NCBI RefSeq assembly: GCF_048544455.1
Contig: NC_133531.1
Span: forward strand, 62,534,099 to 62,598,098
Length of the DNA: 64,000 nucleotides
Origin: Silene latifolia
Taxonomy: Eukaryota; Streptophyta; Magnoliopsida; Caryophyllales; Caryophyllaceae
Reading direction: 5' to 3'
Position numbers and translations under genes: made by a program. The notes under the pieces are model-generated. The model was not told the DNA's origin. It saw nothing but the letters and a program-made list of their open reading frames with translations, and ran no database searches. Positions 23,878 through 37,207 of the stretch are shown one piece after another (the stretch's first letter is position 1; every line of letters starts with the position of its first letter).

Positions 23878-25876
23878 GAACCTTTGCTCATCCCGAGTAA
23901 AGAGGTGAAAAAACTAGGACCCTTATTTAAACTATCCTACTAATATAGCCGATATGAGACAATTAGCGGGTCTCACTCCGCCCCTTCAACTCACAACAAG
24001 ACAACCATGAGGTAGGATGCCTTCTTGCAAGGCAAGGTGGGTATTGCCAAAATGGCGACACATCCAATCATTAAAGCACACAAAGTCAAGTAATGGATGC
24101 ATCTACAAAAGAATAACCACTTTCCTCATCTAAGTGGCGAAAATTATCTACAAGGGAAGCAATTCAAGGGTACACACTTCTTCATAGATGCAATTTCTTC
24201 AAACTACTAAGCCTAGAAGGATACCAATAAATCACCTCCAAGTTGTGTCAAGCTAGGGTACCTTTGTCCTCAACCGTTAAATGCTTTTGTCAAGAATAGA
24301 CTCCCTATGGTGTTAGAAACACTGGAGGATCGCGGAATTCCCCTTCTTGCCTAGACAAGAAGAAGGGTCGTCCCCTCTCTACCATGCACAAAAGTGGATA
24401 CGATGGATAAGGGATCAATAGTAGTTGAGTTTCATTTGGGAGTTTGCTTTTGTTGTTGTTTTTCCCACCAATTTCTTGTGGCATATAACATTTGAGAATA
24501 CTTTTCTTTTTGCCATTTCTTTTGATTTTTGGCATTTCAATACTTGACAACTTTTCAACTTTTTGCATTTTCTTTTGAACATTTTCAAAGTCACCCCATG
24601 TGTAGTGAGGGTGCCTTATATTTGAAGCATAGGAGTTTTCATTTTTGTTACTCCTCTTTTCTTTTGATGCAATTTGCAAACTTTTTCTTTTCTTTTCTTT
24701 TCATTTCTTTTCTTGAACTCAAATTTGAACAATTTCTTTTTGTGCCCATTCCCTTTGATGACAAAAATATGGTAGAACATGGATGAATGATGGTTGCATG
24801 GTTTCAAGGGTCACCTTGGAATAAACGGTAGCCAAGGAGTTATCACACCACAAGGTACTCTTGACTAGGCCTTAATCCATGGGTCAAAGGATACTAGCAT
24901 GACACATCCTAGGGTGTTTTACAAGTATTCTAACAAGCAAAGTCTTAAGAACAAAAAGCATCTACTAGGGCCTATATACACTTGTCAAACTTCCCAAGTA
25001 GACGGTTTCACAAAATTTTTCTAACATGCAAACTACATGCCATGATGCAACTAACATATATACATCCTAATGCATATCATTTTACCAACTAGTATGCCAA
25101 ATAATCTAAATGCAATCCTAAATTCACATTGTTTATACCGCATCAATCAAAATAAAGCCACATAGTCATTAACATGAAGAGGAAAAAGGAGATTGGAAAT
25201 ATCATACCATGCGGTCTTCAATATCCACATGTCTCGGATGTGGCGTAGTCGATCAATGTGAACAAGGATGAACAAACACAATGTGTACAAACAATATATA
25301 CAAGACTACACTACAAAGGAAATGAACATGTTTTTGATTTTTTCAATTTTTCAATTTTTTTGGATTTTTCGAAATTTTTGATTTTTTTTGATTTTTTGAA
25401 TAAAAGTCAAGTTAGAATTTCCCATCCCCACACTAGTATGGGCATTGTCCTCAATGGCCAATACGATAGGAAATTATGCAAGCATGATGCATGATTTCTA
25501 AACTAAATGCAAACTATACTAAGCTACACTACATGATGCATGTGTTTTTGTTATGGCGGAGAGCATAATTTAAATTACCTCCCGATGCATATGCATGGAC
25601 TTCCCCAAACCAAAATAAACATTATTTCTAACGTCTTGAATTTCGGGGTACTTTATGCACATGGAATGCAATGCATGAAACTACAAATTGTCATTTTGGA
25701 TTTTACAAGTTGGGAACAATGAAAAGAACACCTTAATGAAGCCAAGGTGTTAGTCCTCCATGTTGCTTGGACTCCACAAACAAGTGATCAAAATAAAATA
25801 AAGAAAACAAAAGAAGTAGACAAACCATAAGAGGGGTGAAAGAATGTAGGAGCCTCCAAGGTTTGCTAATCCTCCA
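23878..25876 (-). other. 3' untranslated region of D unit 1
   Basis: Two kilobases without a believable gene. Contains TTTTC-rich runs (24480-24740) and TTTTTGATTTTTT runs (25320-25400). Small frames here are in low-complexity sequence. Confidence 0.7.
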
Positions 25877-27457
25877 TCATATCATCATTATCATCTTCTT
25901 CCTCCATAGATGTGGAATCATCTCCACTCCCACTTCACTTCCTTGTTCTTCCTCACTTTCTTCTTCCTCATCTTGAGCTTCTTCTTCTTGAACACTTTCT
26001 TGAACCTCTTCTTCTTCAACTTCTTCATCAACACCCTCATCAACAATCTCCTCTCCACCCGGTCTTCCACCACTAGAGGTGCTAGGAAAGAAAACTTCCC
26101 TATCCGCCCAACTAGGCAAAGGACATGATTGATCAAGAAGTCCTTGCCTAGCTAGATGTAGGAGGGGCAGATAATGGGCCTTGTAAGCATCCACTCTATC
26201 ATTGTAAGCTTGCTTGTGCATTTCCCTCATGAGTAGAGTCATGTAATCATTTCCTACCTCGGCATCTTTGGGTTTGAACTCGTGATACTCAAATGGGTAG
26301 GGTGGTGTGACAATGGAGGAGGAGGGCTCGTCGATCTCGCCTCTTTGTTGTTGAATAATATACTCGGTCTCCTCGGAGAGTGGAAGAAGGTAGTTTGGCC
26401 GGTGAACACTCAATCGACAAATCTTTGAAGGCAAGGTGAAGGATCTAGCTTCATTGGTTAACCACCCATATTTGGTGTCAAGAGGATTATGCTTGACCCA
26501 CTTAAACTTGTGAATCATGGTGTCCATATCAATGAAATGACCTCCTTTAACCGCCACATAAGTGTTGTCTTTGTTGAAATTTGGGTTAAAGTGCTTGGCC
26601 AATTAGGTAACTAGTCCTCCATTTACAATGAAAGCGGTGCCCTCTTTACCACAATCGACATTAAGCCATCTTTCAACCAAAAGTCTTAGAGCATTATATG
26701 GCTTAGTATATTCCCTTCCTATGTTCAAGGCCGACTCAAGAAGAACACAATCGAGCTTGGTAATATGATTACTGCCATTTCTTGCTATCAAAGTATTCCC
26801 AACGACCTTATGCCACACTCTAATGCCCGGATGGTGGACTAATAGAGCACGACAATCATTAAAGCGCACAAATTTCTTTCCGGAAATTGCCTCCCAAAGA
26901 GGAGCGGGGTCATACTTTTCGGGGATCTTTGTATATTTTGGGGTATCACTAAGGCCTAAAATCTTACTCAATTCACCAAAATTGATGCGTCTATCAACAT
27001 TTGCAAGACGAAACTCGATGTGGGTTCTAGTTTCCACCCTTGTGACTTTCAAGGAACTCAAAAATTCCATGGTGAGGGAAGGGTATGTCAATTCTTTCAT
27101 GGTAAACAATTTACCCAATCCCATAGCCTCAAAGAAGGTTTTGGTTTGTTCAAGAACACCCAACTTTGTCAAAGCATCTTCACAAATAAATTTTGTAGGC
27201 ATAATGGTCTTCTTAGCAAAGAGAACAAATTTATCCCTATGAGAGTCGGAAGTGAAAATTACCTCCGGATAATTAGATAATTGCTCAATGACCGGAGTTG
27301 TTGATGTTGTAGCTTCCATAGGGGGACCTTGTTGAACCTCCAACCTTGCCTCATGGACTACCAATGCCTTTGACAATTGTTTTGCTTGAAGAGTTTGTTG
27401 CCTTTTTGAAAGTGTCTTCTTTGGGGGTGCCTTGTTACCTCCTTTAGTTCTTGCCAT
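25877..27457 (-). pseudogene. ATHILA ORF-1-like protein, D unit 1 (in-frame stop)
   Basis: An ATG at 27457 (MARTKGG, Lys-rich start) opens 284 codons to a TAA at 26603-26605. The next codon continues the same frame to 25877, so it was one protein of about 525 residues. The pattern around residues 100-165 (KELTYPSLTMEFLSSL, then IEFRLANVDRRINFGELSKI) is that of the ATHILA ORF-1 family (PF03078). The C-terminus is strongly acidic (Glu/Asp runs), and a small deletion near 25934 puts its last residues in another frame than in unit 2. No signal peptide or membrane segment, so it is not env-like. The molecular role of the family is not known. Confidence 0.7.
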
Positions 27458-28603
27458 TGTTGATTACACCAAAGAAAGATTGAAATCTTCAATTTTTAGT
27501 TATGCCCAAATCGAGTGAAGATGAAAGAATGTTGCTTTGTATCTTAAAAATCGACTCAAAGGTTGAAGATTTTGGTGTTTAAATCAATTGTTGTTGTAAA
27601 AGGAGTGATTAATTTTTGTTTTGAGGAAGTTTGGATTTGATTTTGTTGAATTTGGTTGAGGAAATTTGGTTTTGTTGATGTAGAGGATGAGGGTTTTATG
27701 CGGTTTTTGGGTAGTGGGTAGTGTTTGAATGTAGAAGAAATGAAAATGAATGAGGGAAAGGGGTTTAAGAGACCCGTTATATTTGAAATAGCAGTAGGGA
27801 CGAGCGGACCAAGGGCTGGGACCCTCGGATTCTTCGTGTTTTGCCCCAGGAAATGACGCCACAGGACGAGCGTCTTTAAGCAAAGATGAGCGGATTCTTC
27901 AATTTGAGACGAGCGTCTTCCTGCACGGACACTCGGATTCTGTTACAGGGTGATTCTTTAAATTTCAACAGCAGAAAGACGAGCGTCTTCTCGGTAAGAC
28001 GAGCGTCCAGAATCAGACGAGCGGATTCTCAATTGGGACGCTCGGATTCTGTGACAGACCATTTTTTTGAAATCTACAGCTCTGCCAGACGGGCATCTGG
28101 TGACATAGGACGCTCGGATTCTTCAGGACAAGCGGACTCTCCTTTTGGCCGCTCGGATTCTTCCTTGACCACACGGATTCAGGTTCATCCGTGGTTACTG
28201 CATAACCCGTAACATTTTCGTTCTTCAATTCTCGTGTTCTTCATTGTAGGGGCACTACGAAGGCATGAATAGCCTAGGCAATTGCTATCCCCACACTAAG
28301 TCAAAACACTACACATCAATAAAATCATAAGTCCCTCCCTCACTTCTCTCAAAAATGATGAATATCTTGATCAAGGCACAAAAATATGAATCCAAAAATG
28401 ACAAAAATGCAATGTAAAAATTGAAATGCAAGTTAGGGAGTTAGAATATTTACAAATGGTGGTTTAGGGAGGACTCCACCAAACTCTCATCCAATGTGAG
28501 ATGTCAAAGGGGGCATGTTCAAGGTGTTGTTGATGTTACTTAACACCTTGAAGAAGTAGTCGAAAGCTTGTTCATTATCATGATAAAGATCCTCAATAGA
28601 TCT
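27458..28603 (-). other. Spacer between protease and ORF-1 of D unit 1, with motif cluster
   Basis: No gene. 27795-28190 contains about fifteen copies of GACGAGCGTCTT, GACGAGCGGATTCT or the inverted GACGCTCGGATTCT. RT, RNase H and integrase would be expected here in a complete Athila element but are absent. Confidence 0.75.
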
Positions 28604-31600
28604 TTACACTTGTTGTTCTCCATGATGGTCTTGGTTCATAGCATTACCAATATAGAGATTGAATATCCCTTCGAACTCATCATCCCAAAGACCGCAAACT
28701 TCGTCTACTTGATCATTAAAAATTTCTTGAGTTGATAGAGACAACTCTCCTTCTTTCTTGTTTTGGCCAATGAGGCCATCCTGTTCACTTGTCATGGGTG
28801 AGCTTCTCAAGCTCTCTTTGTTGCTATTATCTTGCTCTTTTGATGGAGCATTATCAACTTTCTTCTTCCATTGGAATTCCGACCTCTTCCTATCATCCTT
28901 CCGGCTATAGTGATCAACCATAAAGCATGGTTCATGCAAACGGGGAGCTCTCATGGTCTTGTCAAGATTCAAAGTTATGGTCTCGTCTCCTACTTCTAGA
29001 GTAAGCTCTCCGTGCTTCACATCTATCACCGCACCCGCGGTGTGCAAGAAAGGTCTACCAAGGATGATCGGAATATTGGAGTCTTCTTCCATGTCAACAA
29101 TGACAAAGTCCACCGGGATGAAGAATTTGCCGATTCTCACTGGAACATCTTCCCATATCCCTAACGGTGTCTTCGTCGATCTATCGGCCATTTGGAGTGT
29201 GATGTTGGAACATTTAGGGGGTGTTTGGTAAACAGCGGATTGACAAAAAAATAGCATATTTGGGACTTTTAGCATATTTGACTGGTCAATATGCTATTTG
29301 GGGTGTTTGGTAAACAGCATATTGGGATAGTAGATTGAGGCCGAATCTACTATTTTACAATATGCTGCTCCCCCCAGCATATTCTAAGAGTAGATTGGGA
29401 AAAAAATAAATTCACATTTTTACCCTTAGGAAATATAACCTTACATTTATTCCATAGTTAATTCATGTACTTACTTGTCATTTTACAAAAGATTTAGATA
29501 ATCTGCTAATTTAAATCTGCTACTTACCAAACACCTTTAACAAAATCTGCTAATCAAATATACTAGTCAAACCTGCCAACAAAATCTGTTAATTATAATC
29601 TGCTTTCACAATCTGCTTCTGCCAATATCAATCCGCTATTTACCAAACAGAGCCTTAAGCTCTCCCATCCCTAGCCTTTTACTAACCGAATACGGCATAA
29701 CACTCACGCTTGCTCCTAGATCACACAAAGCCTTGTTGATCGTGGTGTCGCCAATGGTACACGGTATTGAGAAGCTTCCCGGGTCTTTAAGTTTTGGAGG
29801 TGAACTCCCTTGAAGGATTGCACTACTCACCTTAGTGAAGGTGATAGTTTCAAGCTCCCGGATCGACTTCTTTTTCGTAAGGATGTCCTTCATGTACTTT
29901 GCATAGGCCGGCACGTGATTAATTAATTCCGTGAAAGGAATCGAGACTTCCAAATTCTTCACAATTTCCATAAATTTTCCAAGTTGGTCATCAAACTTAG
30001 GCTCTGCTTGACGACTTGGGAATGGAAGTCTAATCATAATGGGCTCCTTCTCCTTGGCCTTCTCTTCACTTTTCTTTGAAACTTCTTCTTTTGTTGGTTC
30101 TCCGTCCTTAGAGTTTTGCACAACTTCTTCTTTGTCACTAGCTTTCACAACTTCATCCTCAACTTGCTTCTTTGGTCCTTCATATCTCGTACCACTCCTC
30201 AAGTGAATGGCACTAACCGTTTCATGTCTTGGGGGATTACTTTGAGGTGGTAATTGCCCTTTTTGTCTTTGAGAGTTTTAAGATGCTAGTTGGGTCAATT
30301 GGGTTTCCAACATTTTTGTGTGGGCTAGGATGTTGTTGATGGTGATGTCCTTTGCTTGGCTATCTTTTTGCATTTGAGTGAAAAATTCTTGTTGATTCTT
30401 TTGCATTTGGAGGACCGCTTTTTGAACATCAAAACCTTGGTCATTTTGTTGATTGTATGGAGTTTGATTTTGGTAACCTTGGTTTTGGTTGAAAAAGGGT
30501 ATTTGGTTTTTGTTTCTCATGGGAGGTGGGGTGTATGTTTGTTGAGGGTTTTGAACATTTTGGCTTTTGTATGAGAGATTTGGGTGGAATTTGGTGTTTT
30601 CATTGTAATAATTGGAATAAGGGGTACCACTCTTGTATGCTTGAAAAGAATTCACTTGTTCATTTGTTCCCCTACATTCACTTTGGTCATGTCCCAAAGT
30701 TCCACAATTCTCACATATCCTACTTGGGATTGATGAAGATGCTACCATGGCATTAACATGATGCTTTGGTGATTTTGAGGCTTCTTCAAGTTTAGCCATA
30801 GTCTTTTCAAACTTCAAGTTAATGGTATCAATATGAGCACTAAGTTGAGCACCCAATTGAGTAATAGAGTCCACTTCATGCTTTTCTCCTCTAGTAGCCT
30901 TGCGAGGTCTACTATATTGTGAATTATGGACCGCCATTTCCTCAATCTTGTTCCAAGTTTGATTATCGTCAACTTCGGTGAACATACCATTTGATCCCAT
31001 GTTGAGAATGTTTCTTGAGTCTTCATAAAGACCATTCCAAAATTGTTGTACCAAGAACCACTCGCTAAGTCCATGATGAGGACATGAGCGACAAATTCCT
31101 TTGAACCGCTTCCAAGCTTCATACAAAGATTCTTCATCCCTTTGCTTAAAACCCGTAATTTGAGTTCTTAGCATGTTAGTCTTTTCCGGAGGGTAGAACT
31201 TTTTGTAGAAAGCTAGAGCCAACTTCTTCCAAGAGTCAATTTCAAGGGTAGCCTTATCAAGGCTTTTCAACCATTGTTTTGCGGTGCCGATTAGAGAAAA
31301 AGGAAATAAGACCCATCGAATTTGGTCTTGAGTCACACCGGTTTTTGAAATCGCATCACAATAGTCACAAAAAGTCTCAATGTGGGAGTGAGGGTCTTCA
31401 CTAGGCATCCCCCAAATTGGCTTCTTTCGACTAATTGGATAAATGCGGATTTTGCAATGAAATTTCCGGTTAAGTGTTGTGGTGTGGGAGTTCCATTGGG
31501 TCGGTTCTCCTCGGTTGGTACGGAATGTGATGAGAATTTAGGCATTGTGGGTCGATTTTATGTTGGATTTTGTGTTGGGTTCTCCTCAACTTCTCTTGCA

Positions 31601-31767
31601 AAAGGGTTGATGAACTCAATATTATTTGGTTGAATATCTACAACCTCACCAATACCTCTCAAAGTACCTCTAGCAAGTCGTCTATTGTTTGTCAAAGTTC
31701 TTTCAATTTCGTGATCAATGGGTAACAAGTTACCTTGTGATCTTCTAGAATGCAAAATATCAAACAA
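28604..31767 (-). pseudogene. gag-protease of D unit 1
   Basis: Starts MFDILHSRR at 31767. Gag core: DQIRWVLFPFSLIGTAKQWL and FYKKFYPP, the retrotransposon gag family (PF03732). CCHC knuckle CENCGTLGHDQSEC near residue 250. Gln/Asn-rich stretch, then an acidic Lys/Glu stretch. The protease has KALCDLGASVSVMP, with the DLGA active site common in Athila, and IILGRPFLHTAGAVIDV. Lesions: TAA at 31558-31560 (shared with unit 2), one C lost in a C run near 31408, TAA at 30278-30280, and the MITE at 29217-29654 inside the protease. The frame stops at 28604, before any RT. Confidence 0.85.
29217..29654. mobile_element. Tourist-like (PIF/Harbinger) MITE in the D unit 1 protease
   Basis: 438 bp, absent from the same place in unit 2 (near 38957), which is a clean empty site. 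Flanked by TTA on both sides (29214-29216 and 29655-29657). Ends GGGGGTGTTTGGTAAACAGC and, inverted, GGCTCTGTTTGGTAAATAGC form the terminal repeat. A second copy of the end motif lies inside at about 29299. No coding capacity. Confidence 0.85.
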
Positions 31768-31867
31768 CTTGAAAACAATTAGAACAAACCTTGAGGAGTT
31801 TTACTTCCCCAAGGCAAAGAAAGACACAACTAATAACAATCTAAGAAAATCAAATCAAGTTAACACC

Positions 31868-31891
31868 GTCCCCGGCAACGGTGCCATTTTT
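31868..31891 (-). promoter_or_regulatory. Primer-binding site of D unit 1
   Basis: Minus strand TGGCACCGTTGCCGGGGAC follows the 5' LTR after a short A run. It is like the Athila-type TGGCGCCGTTGCCGGGGA. Confidence 0.8.
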
Positions 31892-33612
31892 TGGTCGCAC
31901 ACACTTGGAGCTTAATTTTCGGTTACTTGTCGTTAGGAGCACCTAGACCAAAACAATATTTATAACTTCACAAAAAACTCTACTATTAGTAAAGAGGCAA
32001 GTAAAGGTCGGATCCCAAGGGACGGGTATTGATGTGGGATTTTCGATTGCAAGTAGCGGTGTCTAGGGGTGTCACGATTTGGGTTGAGATAAGAAGATCA
32101 CTAAACTAAATAGCAATAAAAGTAAACAAGCAAGATGATTAAAATGAGATGTAAACAATTGATTAAAAGCACTAGGGTGTCATGGGGTCATAGAGGATTC
32201 ATGGGAATTGATCATACAAACATATTCTCAAATTATAAGCAAGCAATTATTATTGTGATGGATCGAGTTGGTTTATATCTTACAATCCTAGGAAGGTTTG
32301 GGTCCCGCAGCCGAATCGATTAGATTGTACAACACCTACAAGTCGACTTAATCCTCCCTACTCAACTATATGCATGGTCATGAGACTCGAGTTGGTTTAT
32401 GTCTTACAAGTCTCATTGAAAAGGTAAGTGATGGGTAAAAAATGCAAGGATTCATAGGCTCGCATTTCATCAAACATAACATGTGCATAAGTTGAGATCA
32501 CAACAAGCAAGCAAATAAATTATGAAAACATATGGATTTAAGCATGAATCATCCCCCATGTTGGTTTCCCCTAATTACGCATTAACCCTAGTTAAGGAAA
32601 CTACTCACTCATTATCAAGTTTAACATATTAACAAGGTTGTCAATTATATTAACAAAGCAAAATATGATGAATAAATTAAGATGATTAACAATAATTAAA
32701 AAGGGATTAAGAGAATTATACCTACTAATGATTCCAAAATAAAGCAATGACTAATAGAAGTACTTGATGAATGATTGGAAGGTTGTTAATCTCCCAATAA
32801 TAATCCAAATAATCTTCAATTACCCAAAATAAAAGATGAACAAAAGGGAAATTAAGGAAATGAGATTTGTATTAATATTTGATTAGAAGTTGATTACAAG
32901 ATTTAGGAAAGATTAGAATGATATAAACTACACTAAAGATTGATAAGAAGAACATGATTAATCTAATTAGACTAATGGGGTATTTATAGTGGGGATTAGG
33001 TACACAAATTAGGATTTACTAAGGGCTTAAATGACGATTAAGTCCTTGAGGAATCGCTCTTCTCAGAAAAGATGCGAGTCTCCTTTTTGCCGGTCTTTCA
33101 CAAATATGCGCATCTTTCATGGAGGGAAGAAGATGACGTATGGGTCTGTAAGAGAATCCGAGCGTCCAAGGGGTCGGGACGGGCGGATTCTGTGGTGGCT
33201 GGACGGTCGGATTGATACGCTGGACGAGCGGATTGTGGCGTGTTGGACGGGCGTCTTCTTGGCTGGACGAGCGGATCTCGTCACAACCTTCCTTTTCTTC
33301 TTTTCTTCCAATAATCCTCCGGGATTTAGTCGGGGATGCAAGGATTTCTTCATCATTGCCCATCTACTATAATATGTATAAAGGCCTTCTAACCTTGTCT
33401 TCTCTTTGAAGCTTGGTCATTAGATTCGATCAATTTAGCTCTATTTTGCCATGAAAATGCAAGGTTTGCACTCCTCTCTTACCAAGGAAACAAAACCTCA
33501 AAGAATACGCAAAACAAAGGACTAAAGATAGTAAATGATCCAAATATGCACTAAAAAGCATAGGAACGAGGCTAATACAGGGACTAAATATGCTCAAATA
33601 ATGGTCACATCA
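31892..33612 (-). repeat. D LTR-b (central, shared LTR)
   Basis: Serves as the 5' LTR of unit 1 and the 3' LTR of unit 2. It is flanked by a primer site on the left and a polypurine tract on the right, with no target duplication. Confidence 0.92.
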
Positions 33613-35614
33613 AATATCCCCAAACCGAACATTTGCTCGTCCCGAGTAAAGAGGTGACAAAACTAGGACCCTTATTTAAACTATCCTTCTAATATAGCCG
33701 ACATGAGACAATTAACGGGTCTCACTCCGCCCCTTCAACTCACAACAAGACAACCATGAGGTAGGATGCCTTCTTGCAAGGCAAGGTGGGTCTTGTCAAA
33801 ATGGCGACACATCCAATCATTAAAGCACACAAAGTCAAGTAATGGATGCATCTACAAAAGAATAACCACTTTCCTCATCTAAGTGGCGGAAATTATCTAC
33901 AAGGGAAGCAATTCAAGGGTACACACTCCTTCATAGATGCAATTTCTTCAAACTACTAAGCCTTGAAGGATACCAATAAATCACCTCCAAGTTGTGTCAA
34001 GCTAGGGTACCTTTGTCCTCAACCGTTAAATGCTTTTGTCAAGAATAGACTCCCTATGGTGTTAGAAACACTGGAGGATCGCGGAATTCCCCTTCTTGCC
34101 TAGACAAGAAGAAGGGTCGTCCCCTCTCTACCATGGAAAAAAGTGGATACGATGGATAAGGGATCAATAGTATTTGAGTTTCATTTGGGAGTTTGCTTTT
34201 GTTGTTGTTTTTCCCCCCAATTTCTTGTGGCATATAACATTTGAGAATACTTTTCTTTTTGCCATTTCTTTTGATTTTTGGCATTTCAATACTTGACAAC
34301 TTTTCAACTTTTTGCATTTTCTTTTGAACATTTTCAAAGTCACCCTATGTGTAGTGAGGGTGCCTTATATTTGAAGCATAGGAGTTTTCATTTTTGTTAC
34401 TCCTCTTTTCTTTTGATGCAATTTGCAAACTTTTTCCTTTCTTTTCTTTTCATTTCATTTCTTGAACTCAAATTTGAACAATTTCTTTTTGTGCCCATTC
34501 CCTTTGATGACAAAAATATGGTAGAACATGGATGAATGATGGTTGCATGGTTTCAAGGGTCACCTTGGAATAAACGGTAGCCAAGGAGTTATCACACCAC
34601 AAGGTACTCTTGACTAGGCCTTAATCCATGGGTCAAAGGATACTAGCATGACACATCCTAGGGTGTTTTACAAGTATTCTAACAAGCAAAGTCTTAAGAA
34701 GAAAAAACATCTACTAGGGCCTATATACACTTGTCAAACTTCCCAAGTAGACGGTTTCACAAAATTTTTCTAACATGCAAACTACATGTCATGATGCAAC
34801 TAACATATATACATCCTAATGCATATCATTTTACCAACTAGTATGCCAAATAATCTAAATGCAATCCTAAATTCACATTGTTTATACCGTATCAATCAAA
34901 ATAAAGCCACATAGTCATTAACATAAAGAGGAAAAAGGAGATTGGAAAGATCATACCATGCGGTCTTCAATATCCTCATGTCTCGGATGTGGCGTAGTCG
35001 ATCAATGTGAACAAGGATGAACAAACACAATGTATACAAACAATATATACAAGACTACACTACAAAGGAAATGAACATGTCTTTGATTTTTTCAATTTTT
35101 TAATTTTTTTGGATTTTTCGAAATTTTTGATTTTTTTGGATTTTTTGAATAAAAGTCAAGTTAGAATTTCCCATCTCCACACTAGTATGGGCATTGTCCT
35201 CAATGGCCAATACGATATGAAATTATGCAAGCATGATGCATGATTTCTAAACTAAATGCAAACTATACTAAGCTACACTACATGATGCATGTGTTTTTGT
35301 TATGGCGGAGAGCATAATTTAAATTACCTCCCGATGCATATGCATGGACTTCCCCAAACCAAAATAGACATTATTTCTAACGTCTTGAATTTCGGGGTAC
35401 TTTATGCACATGGAATGCAATGCATGAAACTACAAATTGTCATTTTGGATTTTACAAGTTGGGAACAATGAAAAGAACACCTTAATGAAGCCAAGGTGTT
35501 AGTCCTCCATGTTGTTTGGACTCCACAAACAAGTGATCAAAATAAAATAAAGAAAACAAAAGAAGTAGACAAACCATAAGAGGGGTGAAAGAATGTCGGA
35601 GCCTCCAAGGTTTG
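33613..35614 (-). other. Polypurine tract and 3' untranslated region of D unit 2
   Basis: Near-copy of 23864-25876. No gene seen. Confidence 0.7.
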
Positions 35615-37207
35615 CTAATCCTCCATCATATCATCATTATCATCTTCTTCCTCCATAGATGTGGAATCATCTCCACTCCCACTCTCACTTCCTTGCTCTT
35701 CCTTACTTTCGTCTTCCTCATCTTGAGCTTCTTCTTCTTGAACACTTTCTTGAACCTCTTCTTCTTCAACTTCTTCATCAACACCCTCATCAACAATCTC
35801 CTCTCCACCCGGTCTTCCACCACTAGAGGTGCTAGGAAAGAAAACTTCCCTATCCGCCCAACTAGGCAAAGGACATGATGGATCAAGAAGTCCTTGCCTA
35901 GCTAGATGTAGGAGAGGCAGATAATGGGCCTTGTAAGCATCCACTCTATCATTGTAAGCTTGCTTGTGCATTTCCCTCATGAGTAGAGTCCTGTAATCAT
36001 TTCCTACCTCGGCATCTTTGGGTTTGAACTCGTGATACTCAAATGGGTAGGGTGGTGTGACAATGGAGGAGGAGGGCTCGTCGATCTCGCCTCTTTGTTG
36101 TTGAATAATATACTCGGTCTCCTCAGAGACTGGAAGAAGGTAGTTTGGCCGGTGAACACTCAATCGACAAATCTTTGAAGGCAAGGTGAAGGATCTAGCT
36201 TCATTGGTTAACCACCCATATTTGGTGTCAAGAGGATTATGCTTGACCCACTTAAACTTGTGAATTATGGTGTCCATATCAATGAGATGACCTCCTTTAA
36301 CTGCCACATAAGTGTTGTCTTTGTTGAAATTTGGGTTAAAGTGCTTGGCCAATTAGGTAACTAGTCCTCCATTTACAATGAAAGCGGTGCCCTCTTTACC
36401 ACAATCGACATTAAGCCATCTTTCAACCAAAAGTCTTAGAGCATTATATGGCTTAGTATATTCCCTTCCTATGTTTAAGGCCGACTCAAGAAGAACACAA
36501 TCGAGCTTGGTAATATGATTACTGCCATTTCTTGCTAACAAAGTATTCCCAACGACCTTATGCCACACTCTAATGCCCGGATGGTGGACTAATAGAGCAC
36601 GACAATCATTAAAGCGCACAAATTTCTTTCCGAAAATTGCCTCCCAAAGAGGAGCGGGGTCATACTTTTCGGGGATCTTTGTATATTTCGGGGTATCACT
36701 AAGGCCTAAAATCTTACTCAATTCACCAAAATTGATGCGTCTATCAACATTTGCAAGACGAAACTCGATGTGGGTTCTAGTTTCCACCCTTGTGACTTTC
36801 AAGGAACTCAAAAATTCCAAGGTGAGGGAAGGGTATGTCAATTCTTTCATGGTAAACAATTTACCCAATCCCATATCCTCAAATAAGGTTTTGGTTTGTT
36901 CAAGAAGACCCAACTTTGTCAAAGCATCTTCACAAATAAATTTTGTAGGCATAATGGTCTTCTTAGCAAAGAGAACAAATTTATCCCTATGAGAGTCGGA
37001 AGTGAAAATTACCTCCGGATAATTAGATAATTGCTCAATGACCGGAGTTGTTGATGTTGTAGCTTCCATAGGGGGACCTTGTTGAACCTCCAACCTTGCC
37101 TCATGGACTACCAATGCCTTTGACAATTGTTTTGCTTGAAGAGTTTGTTGCCTTTTTGAAAGTGTCTTCTTTGGGGGTGCCTTGTTACCTCCTTTAGTTC
37201 TTGCCAT
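35615..37207 (-). pseudogene. ATHILA ORF-1-like protein, D unit 2 (in-frame stop)
   Basis: Second copy of the 25877-27457 ORF, 531 codons including the same TAA (36353-36355) at the same place. The acidic tail is complete here and ends SMEEEDDNDDMMED. Differences from unit 1 are scattered single substitutions. The shared stop shows the defect existed before the two units separated. Confidence 0.7.

Noticed and set aside
24305..24807. Frames of 60-124 codons in the D untranslated region, repeated at 34054-34535
   Set aside because: They cross TTTTC low-complexity runs, lie on both strands, and carry no recognisable motif.
27020..27280. Plus-strand frames opposite ORF-1 (26823-27280, 36573-36992)
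   Set aside because: Shadows of the minus-strand ATHILA ORF-1-like gene; no independent support.
25877..27457. ORF-1 of D as an envelope-like gene
   Set aside because: No signal peptide, membrane helix or cysteine pattern; the matched pattern is ATHILA ORF-1 and the tail is acidic and soluble.
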